Positions 52,122-60,864 of a stretch of DNA of 64,000 bases are shown here, piece by piece (position 1 is the stretch's first letter; each line of letters opens with the position of its first letter). This stretch comes from Streptomyces sp. NBC_01335 (GTDB taxonomy: Bacteria; Actinomycetota; Actinomycetes; Streptomycetales; Streptomycetaceae). Position numbers and translations under genes: made by a program. The stretch spans positions 8,107,001-8,171,000 of the forward strand of contig NZ_CP108370.1 of NCBI RefSeq assembly GCF_035953295.1, read 5' to 3'. The notes beneath the pieces were generated by a model, which saw only the letters and a list, made by a program, of their open reading frames with translations, made no database searches and was not told where the DNA came from.

Positions 52122-52259
52122 CTCAACGGCGTACGGATCAACGACTTCACCAACACCGATCCGAAACGGAGCCTGCGCGAGGGCCACCTCGGCATCCGGA
52201 ACCACGGAGCCGGTGACCAGGTGTCGTTCCGCGACATCCGGATCAAGGAACTCCAGTAG
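52122..52259 (+). pseudogene. C-terminal remnant of a DUF1080 (3-keto-glycoside hydrolase) gene
   Basis: A 46-codon open segment with no start of its own, reading LNGVRINDFTNTDP, then EGHLGIRNHGAGDQVSFRDI and a final RIKELQ before the stop. This is the conserved end of the DUF1080 (3-keto-disaccharide hydrolase) fold. The rest is absent, and the bases before 52122 do not continue the domain. It lies right after a dehydrogenase and isomerase that commonly accompany DUF1080 proteins, so it is a deletion scar. Confidence 0.75.
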
Positions 52260-52394
52260 GTGGTGTCCGGTCATCGTCCGCCGTCTACGCCCGGGGACGT
52301 GCGCCGGTCAGCGCCGGCGTCCGCAAGGCACCCGCACGGCATTCGTACCGCACACGCAAGACACGCAGGGAATTCGCCCGGCAAGGAGGCTGCC

Positions 52395-53639
52395 ATGTCT
52401 GTCATGTCCGCGTCTATTTCCTCAGCTCGGGTGGGGGTGTGGCTGATCGGCGCCCGCGGTTCCGTCGCCACCACCACCGTCGCCGGCTGCGCCGCCGTGG
52501 CCGCCGGCCTGCACCCGCCCACCGGAATGGTCACCGAGACACCCCCGTTCGCCGCATCGGGTCTTCCGTCCCTGACTGCGCTGGTGTTCGGCGGCCATGA
52601 CGTACTGGACTGCCCGCTGCCCAAGCGCGCGGAGCAACTGGCGGCGGCCGGAGTGCTGCCGCACGGCCTCCCGGCCGCCGTGGCCACCGAACTCGCCGCG
52701 GCGGACGCGGAGATCAGGCCGGGCGGCCCGGTGGCGGGGGACGCCCGCGGCCCCGACGAGGTGATCTCCGCCTTCGCCCGGGACATCCAGGACTTCGCGC
52801 GCAGACACGGACTGGCCCGCACGGTGGTCGTCAACGTGTCGTCCACCGAGCCGGCCGCCACCGGCGCGACCCTGCCGCCCAGTTCGCTGTACGCGGCGGC
52901 GGCCCTGCGGGCCGGGTGCGCGTACGTGAACTTCACCCCGTCGACGGGCCTGCACCACCCGGAGCTGGCCGGTCCGGTGGCGGCCTCCGGCCTGCCGTAC
53001 GCCGGCCGGGACGGGAAGACCGGCCAGACGCTGCTGCGGTCCGTCCTCGGCCCCATGTTCGCCCAGCGGGCCCTGGCGGTCCGCGCCTGGTCCGGCACCA
53101 ACCTGCTGGGCGGAGGCGACGGAGCCGCCCTCGCCGACCCGGCGGCTGCCGCGGCGAAGAATGCGGGCAAGGGGAGAGTCCTCGCCGACACTCTCGGCAC
53201 CACACCGCAGGGCGTGGTGCACATCGACGACGTACCCGCGCTCGGCGACTGGAAGACGGCCTGGGACCACGTCGCGTTCGACGGCTTCCTCGGCACCCGG
53301 ATGATCCTGCAGACCCTGTGGCAGGGCTGCGACTCGGCACTGGCCGCCCCGCTGGTCATCGACCTCGCCCGACTCGCCCTGCGCGCCCAGGAAGCCGGAT
53401 TCCAGGGGCCGTTGGGCGACCTCGGGTTCTACTTCAAGGACCCGGTGGGCGACAGCCCCGCAGCCCTGGGCGAGCAGTACGCGGCCCTGCTCCGCTTCGC
53501 CGGGCGACTGCGCGAGGGGCCGGCCCGGGCCAGTACGGAGGCGGGCGCCGCCGCCACCACGCAGAAGCCCTCCACGCAGAAGCCCTCCACGCAGAAGCCC
53601 GCCGCGGAGAAGCCCGCCACCCAGGAGGCGGGGTGCTGA
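52395..53639 (+). CDS. Inositol-3-phosphate synthase-like cyclase of the Ebo locus
   Basis: A 414-residue NAD-dependent cyclase resembling myo-inositol-1-phosphate synthase, which turns glucose 6-phosphate into a cyclitol phosphate. NAD fold GVWLIGARGSVATTTVAG at the start, VVVNVSSTEP, the catalytic-Lys stretch GRDGKTGQTLLRSVLGPMF and WSGTNLLGGGDG are family marks. The last ~40 residues are a Lys/Pro/Thr repeat tail (TQKPS units). ATG 52395 follows AAGGAGG. The UbiA gene starts inside its last codons, and its RBS lies in the tail. Confidence 0.88.
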   Translation: MSVMSASISSARVGVWLIGARGSVATTTVAGCAAVAAGLHPPTGMVTETPPFAASGLPSLTALVFGGHDVLDCPLPKRAEQLAAAGVLPHGLPAAVATELAAADAEIRPGGPVAGDARGPDEVISAFARDIQDFARRHGLARTVVVNVSSTEPAATGATLPPSSLYAAAALRAGCAYVNFTPSTGLHHPELAGPVAASGLPYAGRDGKTGQTLLRSVLGPMFAQRALAVRAWSGTNLLGGGDGAALADPAAAAAKNAGKGRVLADTLGTTPQGVVHIDDVPALGDWKTAWDHVAFDGFLGTRMILQTLWQGCDSALAAPLVIDLARLALRAQEAGFQGPLGDLGFYFKDPVGDSPAALGEQYAALLRFAGRLREGPARASTEAGAAATTQKPSTQKPSTQKPAAEKPATQEAGC

Positions 53640-54730
53640 AGAGCCTGGTGCCGGCGCTCCGGTCCGCGGTGCGCCGCCCGGGCCGCCGGGCCCCCGCTGC
53701 GGACCCCGCGCCCGGACCCCGCGCCCGGCTTCTCCCGGCCCGCCCGGAGAACGGGCTCGGCCCGGAGAACGCGCCCCGCCGGACGCACCCCCGGAACACC
53801 CCGGTGGTCACACCCGCCCGCCGCGGCCCCGACCTGCGGGCCTGGGCCGAACTGCTACGCCTCCCGGCCCTGTTCACCGTTCCCGGGGACGTACTTGCCG
53901 GAGCGTCGGCGTCCGGCGGGCGCCCCGGCCCCCGCACCCTGCTGGCCATCGGCTCGTCCGTCTGCCTCTACGAGGCGGGCATGGCCCTCAACGACTGGGC
54001 CGACCGGGACGAGGACGCCGCCGAGCGCCCCCACCGCCCCCTTCCCTCCGGCCGGGTGCGCCCCGGAGCGGCCCTCGCGGCGGCCTCCGTCTGCACCGCG
54101 GCGGGCCTCGCCCTGGCCGCCCGGGCGGGCCGCCCCGCCCTCGCCGTCGCGATCCCGCTGGCGGCGGCGGTGTGGGCGTACGACCTGGGGCTCAAACGGA
54201 CCCCGGCCGGCCCGGCGGCGATGGCGGCGGCGCGCGGCCTCGACCTGCTGCTCGGTGCGGCCGCGACCGGGCCCGGTACCCGCCCCGTCCGGCACGCGGC
54301 CCCGTCCGCGGCGCTCCTCGCCGGCCACACCCTGGCCGTCACCGCGGTCTCCCGGCGGGAGACGACCGGCGGTACCCCGCTCGTACCGCTGGCCGCGCTC
54401 GCCACGGCCGGCGCCCTCACCGTGCTGCTCGGCGCACGGCCCGGTACGCGTGCAACATCCGGTACGCCCGCCCCGGCGCGGGCCGCCGGGGACCTCCTGC
54501 GCACCGGTATCGCCACCGGCTACGCCGTGACGGCCGCCCGCCCCTGCCTCCACGCGGCCCTCAACCCGTCGCCCGCCCTCACCCAGCGCGCCGTCGGCGG
54601 CGGCATCCGCGCCACGATCCCGCTCCAGGCCGCGCTCTGCGCCCGCTCCGGCGCCCCGGCCACCGCCCTGCTGACCGTCGTACTGGCCCCCCTCGCCGCC
54701 AGGTTCGCCCGGAAAGTGAGCATCACATGA
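53633..54730 (+). CDS. eboC: UbiA-family prenyltransferase EboC
   Basis: A 365-residue membrane prenyltransferase that should join an isoprenoid diphosphate to an acceptor. After a ~65-residue Arg/Pro-rich leader come membrane helices with the first Asp-rich motif NDWADRDED (~residue 120) followed by RPHRPLPSGR, and the second region YDLGLKRTPAGP. GTG 53633 has AGGAGG four bases upstream and overlaps the cyclase stop. Context in the Ebo operon gives the name; the acceptor is unknown, but a cyclitol or sugar phosphate made by its neighbours is a fair guess. Confidence 0.87.
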   Translation: MLKSLVPALRSAVRRPGRRAPAADPAPGPRARLLPARPENGLGPENAPRRTHPRNTPVVTPARRGPDLRAWAELLRLPALFTVPGDVLAGASASGGRPGPRTLLAIGSSVCLYEAGMALNDWADRDEDAAERPHRPLPSGRVRPGAALAAASVCTAAGLALAARAGRPALAVAIPLAAAVWAYDLGLKRTPAGPAAMAAARGLDLLLGAAATGPGTRPVRHAAPSAALLAGHTLAVTAVSRRETTGGTPLVPLAALATAGALTVLLGARPGTRATSGTPAPARAAGDLLRTGIATGYAVTAARPCLHAALNPSPALTQRAVGGGIRATIPLQAALCARSGAPATALLTVVLAPLAARFARKVSIT

Positions 54731-55764
54731 GCCCCCGGGCCGATCTCCCCGAGCCCTCGGCGCCTCCCGTGGGAACCGGCGCGCCGCTGCGGTTCGGATA
54801 CGGCACCAACGGCCTCGGCGACCTCCGGCTCGACGACGCCCTCGGCCTCCTCGCCGACCTCGGCTACGACGGAGTCGGACTCACGCTCGACCACATGCAC
54901 CTCGACCCGCTCGCCCCGGGCCTCGGCGCGCGTACCCGGCGCGTCGCCGGCCGGCTGGCGGGGCTCGGGCTGGGCGTGACCGTGGAGACGGGCGCCCGGT
55001 ACGTCCTCGACCCCCGGCGCAAGCACGGCCCCACCCTCCTCGACGCCGACCCCGCCGACCGGGCCCGCCGCACCGACCTGCTGCTCCGCGCCGTCAGGGT
55101 CGGCGCGGACCTCGGGGCCCACGCCGTGCACTGCTTCAGCGGGATCACCCCCGACGGCACGGACCCGGACACCGCCTGGCAGCGGCTGACGGACTCCATG
55201 GCCCCGGTCGTGGACGCCGCCGCGACCGCCGGGATCCCCCTCGCCGTCGAACCCGAACCCGGCCACCTCCTCGCCACCCTCGCGGACTTCCACCGGCTGC
55301 GCCGCGCGCTCGGCGATCCCGGGCACCTCGGCCTCACCCTCGACATCGGTCACTGCCAGTGCCTCGAACCCTTCCCTCCCGCCGACTGCGTCCGTGCCGC
55401 CGCCCCCTGGCTGCGGCACGTCCAGATCGACGACATGCGGCGCGGCGTGCACGAGCACCTGCCCTTCGGCGACGGCGAGATCGACTTCCCGCCGGTCCTG
55501 GCGGCCCTCGCCGCCACCGGCTACCAGGGCCTGACCGTCGTCGAACTGCCCCGGCACTCGCACGCGGGGCCCGAGCAGGCCACCCGGTCGCTCCCGTTCC
55601 TGCGCCGGGCCGCCCGCGCCGCCACCGCCATCCCCCGGCGAACGCCACCGGACACCGCACCCCGGCCCGACACCGCACCCCGCCCCGACAACGCGCCCCC
55701 TCCGGACAGCGCACCACCTCCGCCCGGCACGTTCACCGCCACCCCCGAAGGGAGACCCGCATGA
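54727..55764 (+). CDS. TIM-barrel sugar isomerase/epimerase in the Ebo operon
   Basis: A 345-residue xylose isomerase-like TIM barrel. Metal-site candidates are LAVEPEPGHL, LTLDIGHCQC, LRHVQIDDMRRGVHEHLPFGDGEID-type residues (HVQIDD, HEHLPFGDGE) and VVELPRHSH. The C-terminal ~40 residues are a Pro/Asp/Ala repeat tail (DTAPRP units) with no fold. ATG 54727 overlaps the previous stop as ATGA. It is separate from EboE, so this locus has two barrel proteins. Confidence 0.88.
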   Translation: MSPRADLPEPSAPPVGTGAPLRFGYGTNGLGDLRLDDALGLLADLGYDGVGLTLDHMHLDPLAPGLGARTRRVAGRLAGLGLGVTVETGARYVLDPRRKHGPTLLDADPADRARRTDLLLRAVRVGADLGAHAVHCFSGITPDGTDPDTAWQRLTDSMAPVVDAAATAGIPLAVEPEPGHLLATLADFHRLRRALGDPGHLGLTLDIGHCQCLEPFPPADCVRAAAPWLRHVQIDDMRRGVHEHLPFGDGEIDFPPVLAALAATGYQGLTVVELPRHSHAGPEQATRSLPFLRRAARAATAIPRRTPPDTAPRPDTAPRPDNAPPPDSAPPPPGTFTATPEGRPA

Positions 55765-56486
55765 CACCCCGGACCACCGCCCCGGAGGCCACCACCGCGA
55801 CCGTCCCGGACACCACCGGGCCGGCCGGCACCACCCTCGCCGCCACCTCCACCGATACGCTGCTCGCCCTGCTGCGCACCCGGCTCCACCCCGCCGCCCG
55901 TACCTGGCTGGACCGGGCCCTCGCCGACGCCACCGCACCCCCGCGCGACCACGGCCCCCTGCCCGCATGGGAGGCGCGCCTCGCCGAGGCCGGCCGCCGC
56001 TGCGGACCCACGCACGCGGACGCCACCCGGGTCCTGCTGCTGCGTACGGCCCGGGCCGACACCGACACGCTCACCCGTGTCTACCGGCAGGGCACCGCCG
56101 ACGAGCGGCGCGCCGTCCTGCACGCCCTGCCCGCCCTCGTACCGGGTCCGGACGCGCTGCCCCTCGTGGAGGACGCGCTGCGCACCAACGACACCCGGCT
56201 CCTGGCCGCCGCGGTCGGCCCCTACGCCGCCCGCCACCTGGACGCCCACGCCTGGCGGCACGCCCTCCTCAAGTGCCTGTTCACGGGGGTCCCCGTCGAC
56301 ACGGCGGCCGAGCTGGCACGACGCGCCCACGGCGACACCGAACTCGCCCGCATGCTGCGCGACTTCGCCGCCGAACGCACCGCCGCCGGCCGGCCCGTGC
56401 CCGAGGACCTCCACCGGGTGCTCTCCCTCACCGGCGCCCCGGCAACCCCGCATCCGTCGGACGACCCCCACGGCAAGGAGTCCTGA
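55761..56486 (+). CDS. eboA: EboA domain-containing protein
   Basis: A 241-residue, mainly helical protein. After a ~30-residue Thr/Ala-rich leader, the EboA-like body shows TRLHPAARTWLDRAL, WEARLAEAGRRCG and the pair LLLRTARADTDTLTRVY and LEDALRTND-like VEDALRTNDTRLLAAAVGPYA, with HAWRHALLKCLFTGVP near the end. EboA has no known activity. ATG 55761 overlaps the previous stop (ATGA). The name rests on sequence pattern and on its place before a TatD gene. Confidence 0.85.
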   Translation: MTPRTTAPEATTATVPDTTGPAGTTLAATSTDTLLALLRTRLHPAARTWLDRALADATAPPRDHGPLPAWEARLAEAGRRCGPTHADATRVLLLRTARADTDTLTRVYRQGTADERRAVLHALPALVPGPDALPLVEDALRTNDTRLLAAAVGPYAARHLDAHAWRHALLKCLFTGVPVDTAAELARRAHGDTELARMLRDFAAERTAAGRPVPEDLHRVLSLTGAPATPHPSDDPHGKES

Positions 56487-57334
56487 TGCGCCTTTTCGAT
56501 CCCCACATCCACATGACCTCCCGCACCACCGACGACTACCGGTCCATGCGCGCCGCCGGTGTGCACGCCGTCGTCGAACCGTCCTTCTGGCTCGGGCAGC
56601 CCCGGACCTCGCCCGCTTCCTTCCTGGACTACTTCGACTCCCTGCTCGGCTGGGAACCCTTCCGCGCCGCGCAGTACGGCATCGCCCACCACTGCACCCT
56701 CGCCCTCAACCCGAAAGAGGCCAACGACCCCCGCTGCGCCCCGGTACTCGACGAACTGCCCCGCTACCTCGTCAAGGACCAGGTCGTCGCGGTGGGCGAG
56801 ATCGGTTACGACTCCATGACGCCGGCCGAGGACACCGCTCTCGCCACCCAGCTCCAACTGGCCGCCGACCACGGGCTGCCCGCCCTGGTGCACACCCCGC
56901 ACCGGGACAAGCTCACCGGGCTGCGCCGCACGCTCGACCTCGTCCGCGAGTCCGCGCTGCCGGCCGAGCGGGTCCTCGTCGACCACCTCAACGAGACCAC
57001 CGTCGACCTGGCCGCCGACAGCGGCTGCTGGCTCGGCTTCTCCGTCTACCCCGACACCAAGATGGACGAGGAGCGGATGGTCGCGATCCTCCGTACCCAC
57101 GGCCTCGAACGCATTCTGGTCAACTCCGCCGCCGACTGGGGCCACAGCGACCCCCTGAAGATCCGCAAGGTCGCCGACCTCATGCTCGCCGAGGGCTTCA
57201 CCGACGACGACGTCGACCGGGTGCTGTGGCGCAACCCCGTCGCCTTCTACGGACTCAGCGGGCGCCTGAACCTGGACGCGTCCGCCACCGGACCCACCCA
57301 CGAGGGCAACAGCCTCCAGCGCGGCGGGGAGTGA
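56486..57334 (+). CDS. eboB: TatD-family hydrolase EboB
   Basis: A 282-residue metal-dependent hydrolase of the amidohydrolase/TatD group. Metal-binding residues: FDPHIHMTSR at the start, VAVGEIGYDS, LVHTPHRDK, LVDHLNETT and NSAADWGHSDP. Its ATG shares one base with the EboA stop (TGATG) and has AAGGAG five bases upstream. In Ebo operons this is EboB. Substrate unknown; a phosphoester or amide of the pathway product is possible. Confidence 0.9.
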   Translation: MRLFDPHIHMTSRTTDDYRSMRAAGVHAVVEPSFWLGQPRTSPASFLDYFDSLLGWEPFRAAQYGIAHHCTLALNPKEANDPRCAPVLDELPRYLVKDQVVAVGEIGYDSMTPAEDTALATQLQLAADHGLPALVHTPHRDKLTGLRRTLDLVRESALPAERVLVDHLNETTVDLAADSGCWLGFSVYPDTKMDEERMVAILRTHGLERILVNSAADWGHSDPLKIRKVADLMLAEGFTDDDVDRVLWRNPVAFYGLSGRLNLDASATGPTHEGNSLQRGGE

Positions 57335-57337
57335 GCC

Positions 57338-58522
57338 ATGCGCTTCCGGCATCCCGACGGTACCGTCGTCCACCTCGCGTACTGCACCAACGTCCACCCC
57401 GCCGAGACACTCGACGGAGTCCTCGCACAGCTCCGCGACCACTGCGAACCCGTACGCCGCCGCCTGGGCCTCGACCGGCTCGGCATCGGCCTGTGGCTCG
57501 CCAAGGACGCGGCAGAGGCCCTGGTGACCGACCCCGCAGCGCTCCGCGCGCTGCGTCTCGAACTCGCCCGCCGCGGTCTCGAAGTCGTCACCCTCAACGG
57601 ATTCCCGTACCAGGGATTCGGTGACCAAGAGGTCAAGTACCGGGTCTACCAGCCGGACTGGACCGACCCCGAACGGCTCCGCCACACCCACTCGCTCGCC
57701 CGCGTCCTCGCCGCGCTGCTGCCCGACGACATCACCGAGGGCTCCATCTCCACCCTGCCGCTCGCCTGGCGCACCCCCTGGGACGACCGGCGCGCGGACA
57801 CCGCCCGCACCGCCCTGCGCACCCTCGCCGAACGCCTCGACGCCCTGGAGGAAGTGACCGGGCGTTCCATCCGGATCGGCATGGAACCCGAACCCGGCTG
57901 CATCGTGGAGACCACCGCGGACGCCATCGCCCCGCTCACCGCGATCGCCCACGACCGCATCGGCGTCTGCGTCGACACCTGCCACCTCGCCACCTCCTTC
58001 GAGGACCCCGGCACCGCCCTGGACGCGCTCACCCGGGCAGGCGTCACCATCGTCAAGTCCCAGCTCTCGGCCGCCCTCGACGCCGACCGCCCCCGGCTCC
58101 CCGAGGTCCGCCGGGCCCTCGCCGCGTTCGACGAGCCCCGCTTCCTCCACCAGACCCGCAGCCGGCCGCACCCGGGTGGGGCGGCCACCGGCCCGCGCGG
58201 CACCGACGACCTCGCCGAAGCGCTGAACGGCGGCACCCTGCCCGACACGGACCCCTGGCGCGTCCACTTCCACGTCCCCCTGCACGCCGCCCCCGCCGCG
58301 CCCCTCACCTCCACCCTCCCCGTCATGAAGTCCGCCCTCGCGCGCCTGGTCGGCGGCCCCCACCCGCTCACCCGCCACCTGGAGGTCGAGACCTACACCT
58401 GGCAGGCCCTGCCGCCCGAACTGCGCCCCCGCGACCGGGGCCGGCTCGCCGACGGCATCGCCGCCGAACTCGACCTCGTCCGCGACCTGCTGAGCGACCT
58501 CGGCCTGAAGGAGCTGCCGTGA
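57338..58522 (+). CDS. eboE: Metabolite-traffic protein EboE
   Basis: A 394-residue TIM-barrel protein of the EboE group. The family N-terminus is clear (HLAYCTNVHPAETLDGVLAQL), followed by LNGFPYQGFGDQEVKYRVYQPDW, IGMEPEPGCIVET and CVDTCHLATSFED with metal-site His/Glu. The late HFHVPLHAAP and EVETYTWQALP stretches fit. ATG 57338 starts three bases after the EboB stop. EboE is linked to export of a natural product in cyanobacteria, but its reaction is unknown. Confidence 0.92.
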   Translation: MRFRHPDGTVVHLAYCTNVHPAETLDGVLAQLRDHCEPVRRRLGLDRLGIGLWLAKDAAEALVTDPAALRALRLELARRGLEVVTLNGFPYQGFGDQEVKYRVYQPDWTDPERLRHTHSLARVLAALLPDDITEGSISTLPLAWRTPWDDRRADTARTALRTLAERLDALEEVTGRSIRIGMEPEPGCIVETTADAIAPLTAIAHDRIGVCVDTCHLATSFEDPGTALDALTRAGVTIVKSQLSAALDADRPRLPEVRRALAAFDEPRFLHQTRSRPHPGGAATGPRGTDDLAEALNGGTLPDTDPWRVHFHVPLHAAPAAPLTSTLPVMKSALARLVGGPHPLTRHLEVETYTWQALPPELRPRDRGRLADGIAAELDLVRDLLSDLGLKELP

Positions 58523-59919
58523 ACGCCGAACCCGCCGGCCCGAACCCCACCCCCCTTCTCGTCCTGGACGTCGTGGGCCTCACCCCCCGCCTGCTGGAGC
58601 ACATGCCGCACCTCGCGGCCCTCGCCCGCACCGGCTCCCGCGCGAACCTCGACACCGTGCTGCCCGCCGTCACCTGCACCGCCCAGTCCACCTTCCTCAC
58701 CGGCACCACGCCCGCCGAACACGGCATCGTGGGCAACGGCTGGTACTTCCGCGAACTCGGCGACATCCTCCTGTGGCGCCAGCACAACGGCCTCGTCACC
58801 GGCGACAAGCTCTGGGACGCGGCCCGCCGCACCCACCCCGGCTACACCGTCGCCAACATCTGCTGGTGGTACGCGATGGGCGCCGACACCGACATCACCG
58901 TCACCCCCCGGCCCGTGTACTACGCGGACGGCCGCAAGGAACCCGACTGCTACACCCGGCCCCCCGCACTCCACGACGAACTCACCGCCGAATGCGGCAC
59001 GTTCCCCCTGTTCCACTTCTGGGGCCCCGGCGCCGACCTCGTCTCCAGCCGGTGGATCGCCGACGCCACCCGGCACATCCTGCGCACCCGCACCCCCGAC
59101 CTCGCCCTGTGCTACCTCCCCCACCTCGACTACGACCTCCAGCGCTACGGCCCCGACGACCCGCGCGCCCACCGCGCCGCCACCGAGCTGGACGCCGTGA
59201 TCGCACCGCTGCTGGACGACGCCCGCGCCGAGAACCGCACCGTCGTGGTCCTGTCCGAGTACGGCATCACCCCCGTCGACCGCCCCGTCCACATCAACCG
59301 CGCCCTGCGCGGCGCCGGACTGCTGGAGGTGCACACCCAGGACGGCATGGAGTACCTGGACCCGATGGCCTCCCGCGCCTTCGCGGTCGCCGACCACCAG
59401 ATCGCCCACATCTACGTACGCCGCCCCGAGGACCTGGAGGCCACCCGCGCCGCCCTCGCCGACCTGCCGGGCATCGACGTGCTCCTCGACGACGAGGGCA
59501 AGAAGGCCCACCATCTGGACCATCCCCGCTCCGGCGAACTCGTCGCCCTGGCCGCACCGGACGCCTGGTTCACGTACTACTACTGGCTCGACGACGCCCG
59601 CGCCCCCGACTTCGCACCCCTCGTCGAGATCCACCGCAAACCCGGATACGACCCGGTCGAACTGTTCATGGATCCGCTCGACCCCTACGTCAAGGTCAAG
59701 GCCGCCACCGCGCTCGCCCGCAAGAAGCTCGGCATGCGCTACCGCATGGCGGTCGTACCCCTCGACGCCTCACCCGTACGCGGCAGCCACGGCCGCCTCC
59801 CGGAACGCGACGACGACGGTCCGCTCCTCATCTGCTCCGCCCCCCACGCGGTCGGCGACCGCATCGCGGCCACCGACGTGAAGTCCCTGCTGCTCGCCCT
59901 GGCCGGCCTGCCCCGGTGA
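58519..59919 (+). CDS. eboF: Alkaline-phosphatase-superfamily phosphodiesterase EboF
   Basis: A 466-residue type I phosphodiesterase/nucleotide pyrophosphatase-like enzyme. The nucleophile Thr lies in VLPAVTCTAQSTFLTGTTPAEHG (~50-65); further metal sites fit CYLPHLDYDLQRYGPDD, VVLSEYGITPV and the late DASPVRGSHG and SAPHAVGDRI. No signal peptide is seen, so it acts inside. GTG 58519 overlaps the EboE stop as GTGA. It is the last gene of the Ebo operon. Confidence 0.9.
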   Translation: MNAEPAGPNPTPLLVLDVVGLTPRLLEHMPHLAALARTGSRANLDTVLPAVTCTAQSTFLTGTTPAEHGIVGNGWYFRELGDILLWRQHNGLVTGDKLWDAARRTHPGYTVANICWWYAMGADTDITVTPRPVYYADGRKEPDCYTRPPALHDELTAECGTFPLFHFWGPGADLVSSRWIADATRHILRTRTPDLALCYLPHLDYDLQRYGPDDPRAHRAATELDAVIAPLLDDARAENRTVVVLSEYGITPVDRPVHINRALRGAGLLEVHTQDGMEYLDPMASRAFAVADHQIAHIYVRRPEDLEATRAALADLPGIDVLLDDEGKKAHHLDHPRSGELVALAAPDAWFTYYYWLDDARAPDFAPLVEIHRKPGYDPVELFMDPLDPYVKVKAATALARKKLGMRYRMAVVPLDASPVRGSHGRLPERDDDGPLLICSAPHAVGDRIAATDVKSLLLALAGLPR

Positions 59920-59964
59920 CCTCCCGCACCGGGCCGGCACCGCACGGCTCCCCGGCCCCGGGCA

Positions 59965-60864
59965 TCAGGGGGCCCCGGTGGTCTCCTCGGCGACGGAGAT
60001 CCCCAGCCGGCCCGCCACGGCGGTGAGGGTCGGCCCCAGCGGGAGCGCGACGCGGGTGACGGCATGCGTGTCGCCCCGCGTCGCGTCCCGGTTGACGATC
60101 AGCACCGGTTTCCGCTCCTCGGCGGCCTGGCGCACGAACCGGAGACCCGACATCACCGTCAGGGAGGACCCGAGAACCAGCAGCGTCGACGCGTCACGGA
60201 CCATGGCGCGGCAGCGCGCCACCCGCTCCGGAGGCACGGCCTCGCCGAAGAACACCACGTCCGGCTTGAGGACGCCGCCGCAGACCCCGCAGGGCACCAC
60301 CCGGAAGTCCCCGACCTGCTCGTCGGTGAGGTCGGCGTCACCGTCGGGATTGAGCCCGGCGGCCACCGGCGCGAAGCCCTCGTTGGCCGCCTCCAGCCGG
60401 GCGGCGAGTGCGCGGCGCGCGCTGAACGTGCCGCAGGAGAGGCAGACGACCCGGTCGAGGCTCCCGTGGAGCTCCACCGCGTCCCGGCTGCCGGCCGCCT
60501 GGTGCAGACCGTCGACGTTCTGGGTGATCACCCCCGACACCAGGCCGTGCCGCGCGAACGCGGCCACGGCCCGGTGCCCCGCGTTGGGGCGGGCCCGGCC
60601 GAACGTGCGCCACCCGAGGTGGCTGCGCGCCCAGTAGCGCCGCCGGGCAGCGGCGTCGGCGGTGAACTCCTGGTACGTCATCGGGGTGTGCCGGCTCAGG
60701 CTCCCGCCGTCCCCCCGGTAGTCGGGAATCCCCGACTCCGTGGAGATGCCCGCCCCGCTCAGCACCAGCACACCGCCGGAGGCCAGCGCCTCGGCGACGG
60801 GAGAGGGATCCGTGGTTCCGGGCGGCAGGTCTTCGGGCGGGGTCCAGGTCAGAGTGGGGCGCAT
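59965..60864 (-). CDS. Sir2-family NAD-dependent protein deacylase
   Basis: A 299-residue sirtuin that removes acyl groups from lysines using NAD. Key features: LSGAGISTESGIPDYRG (NAD pocket), TQNVDGLHQAAG, catalytic His in ELHGSL, the zinc pairs CLSCGTF and CGVCGG, and VVFFGEAVP. ATG 60864 has GGGGG seven bases upstream; ATG 60870 is too close to it. It ends 45 bp from the EboF stop on the opposite strand. Confidence 0.92.
   Translation of the reverse strand: MRPTLTWTPPEDLPPGTTDPSPVAEALASGGVLVLSGAGISTESGIPDYRGDGGSLSRHTPMTYQEFTADAAARRRYWARSHLGWRTFGRARPNAGHRAVAAFARHGLVSGVITQNVDGLHQAAGSRDAVELHGSLDRVVCLSCGTFSARRALAARLEAANEGFAPVAAGLNPDGDADLTDEQVGDFRVVPCGVCGGVLKPDVVFFGEAVPPERVARCRAMVRDASTLLVLGSSLTVMSGLRFVRQAAEERKPVLIVNRDATRGDTHAVTRVALPLGPTLTAVAGRLGISVAEETTGAP

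Noticed and set aside
56222..58378. A 718-codon - strand open frame opposite EboB/EboE
   Set aside because: Gly/Val/Glu-rich shadow with no domain; the + strand genes are tightly coupled and recognisable.
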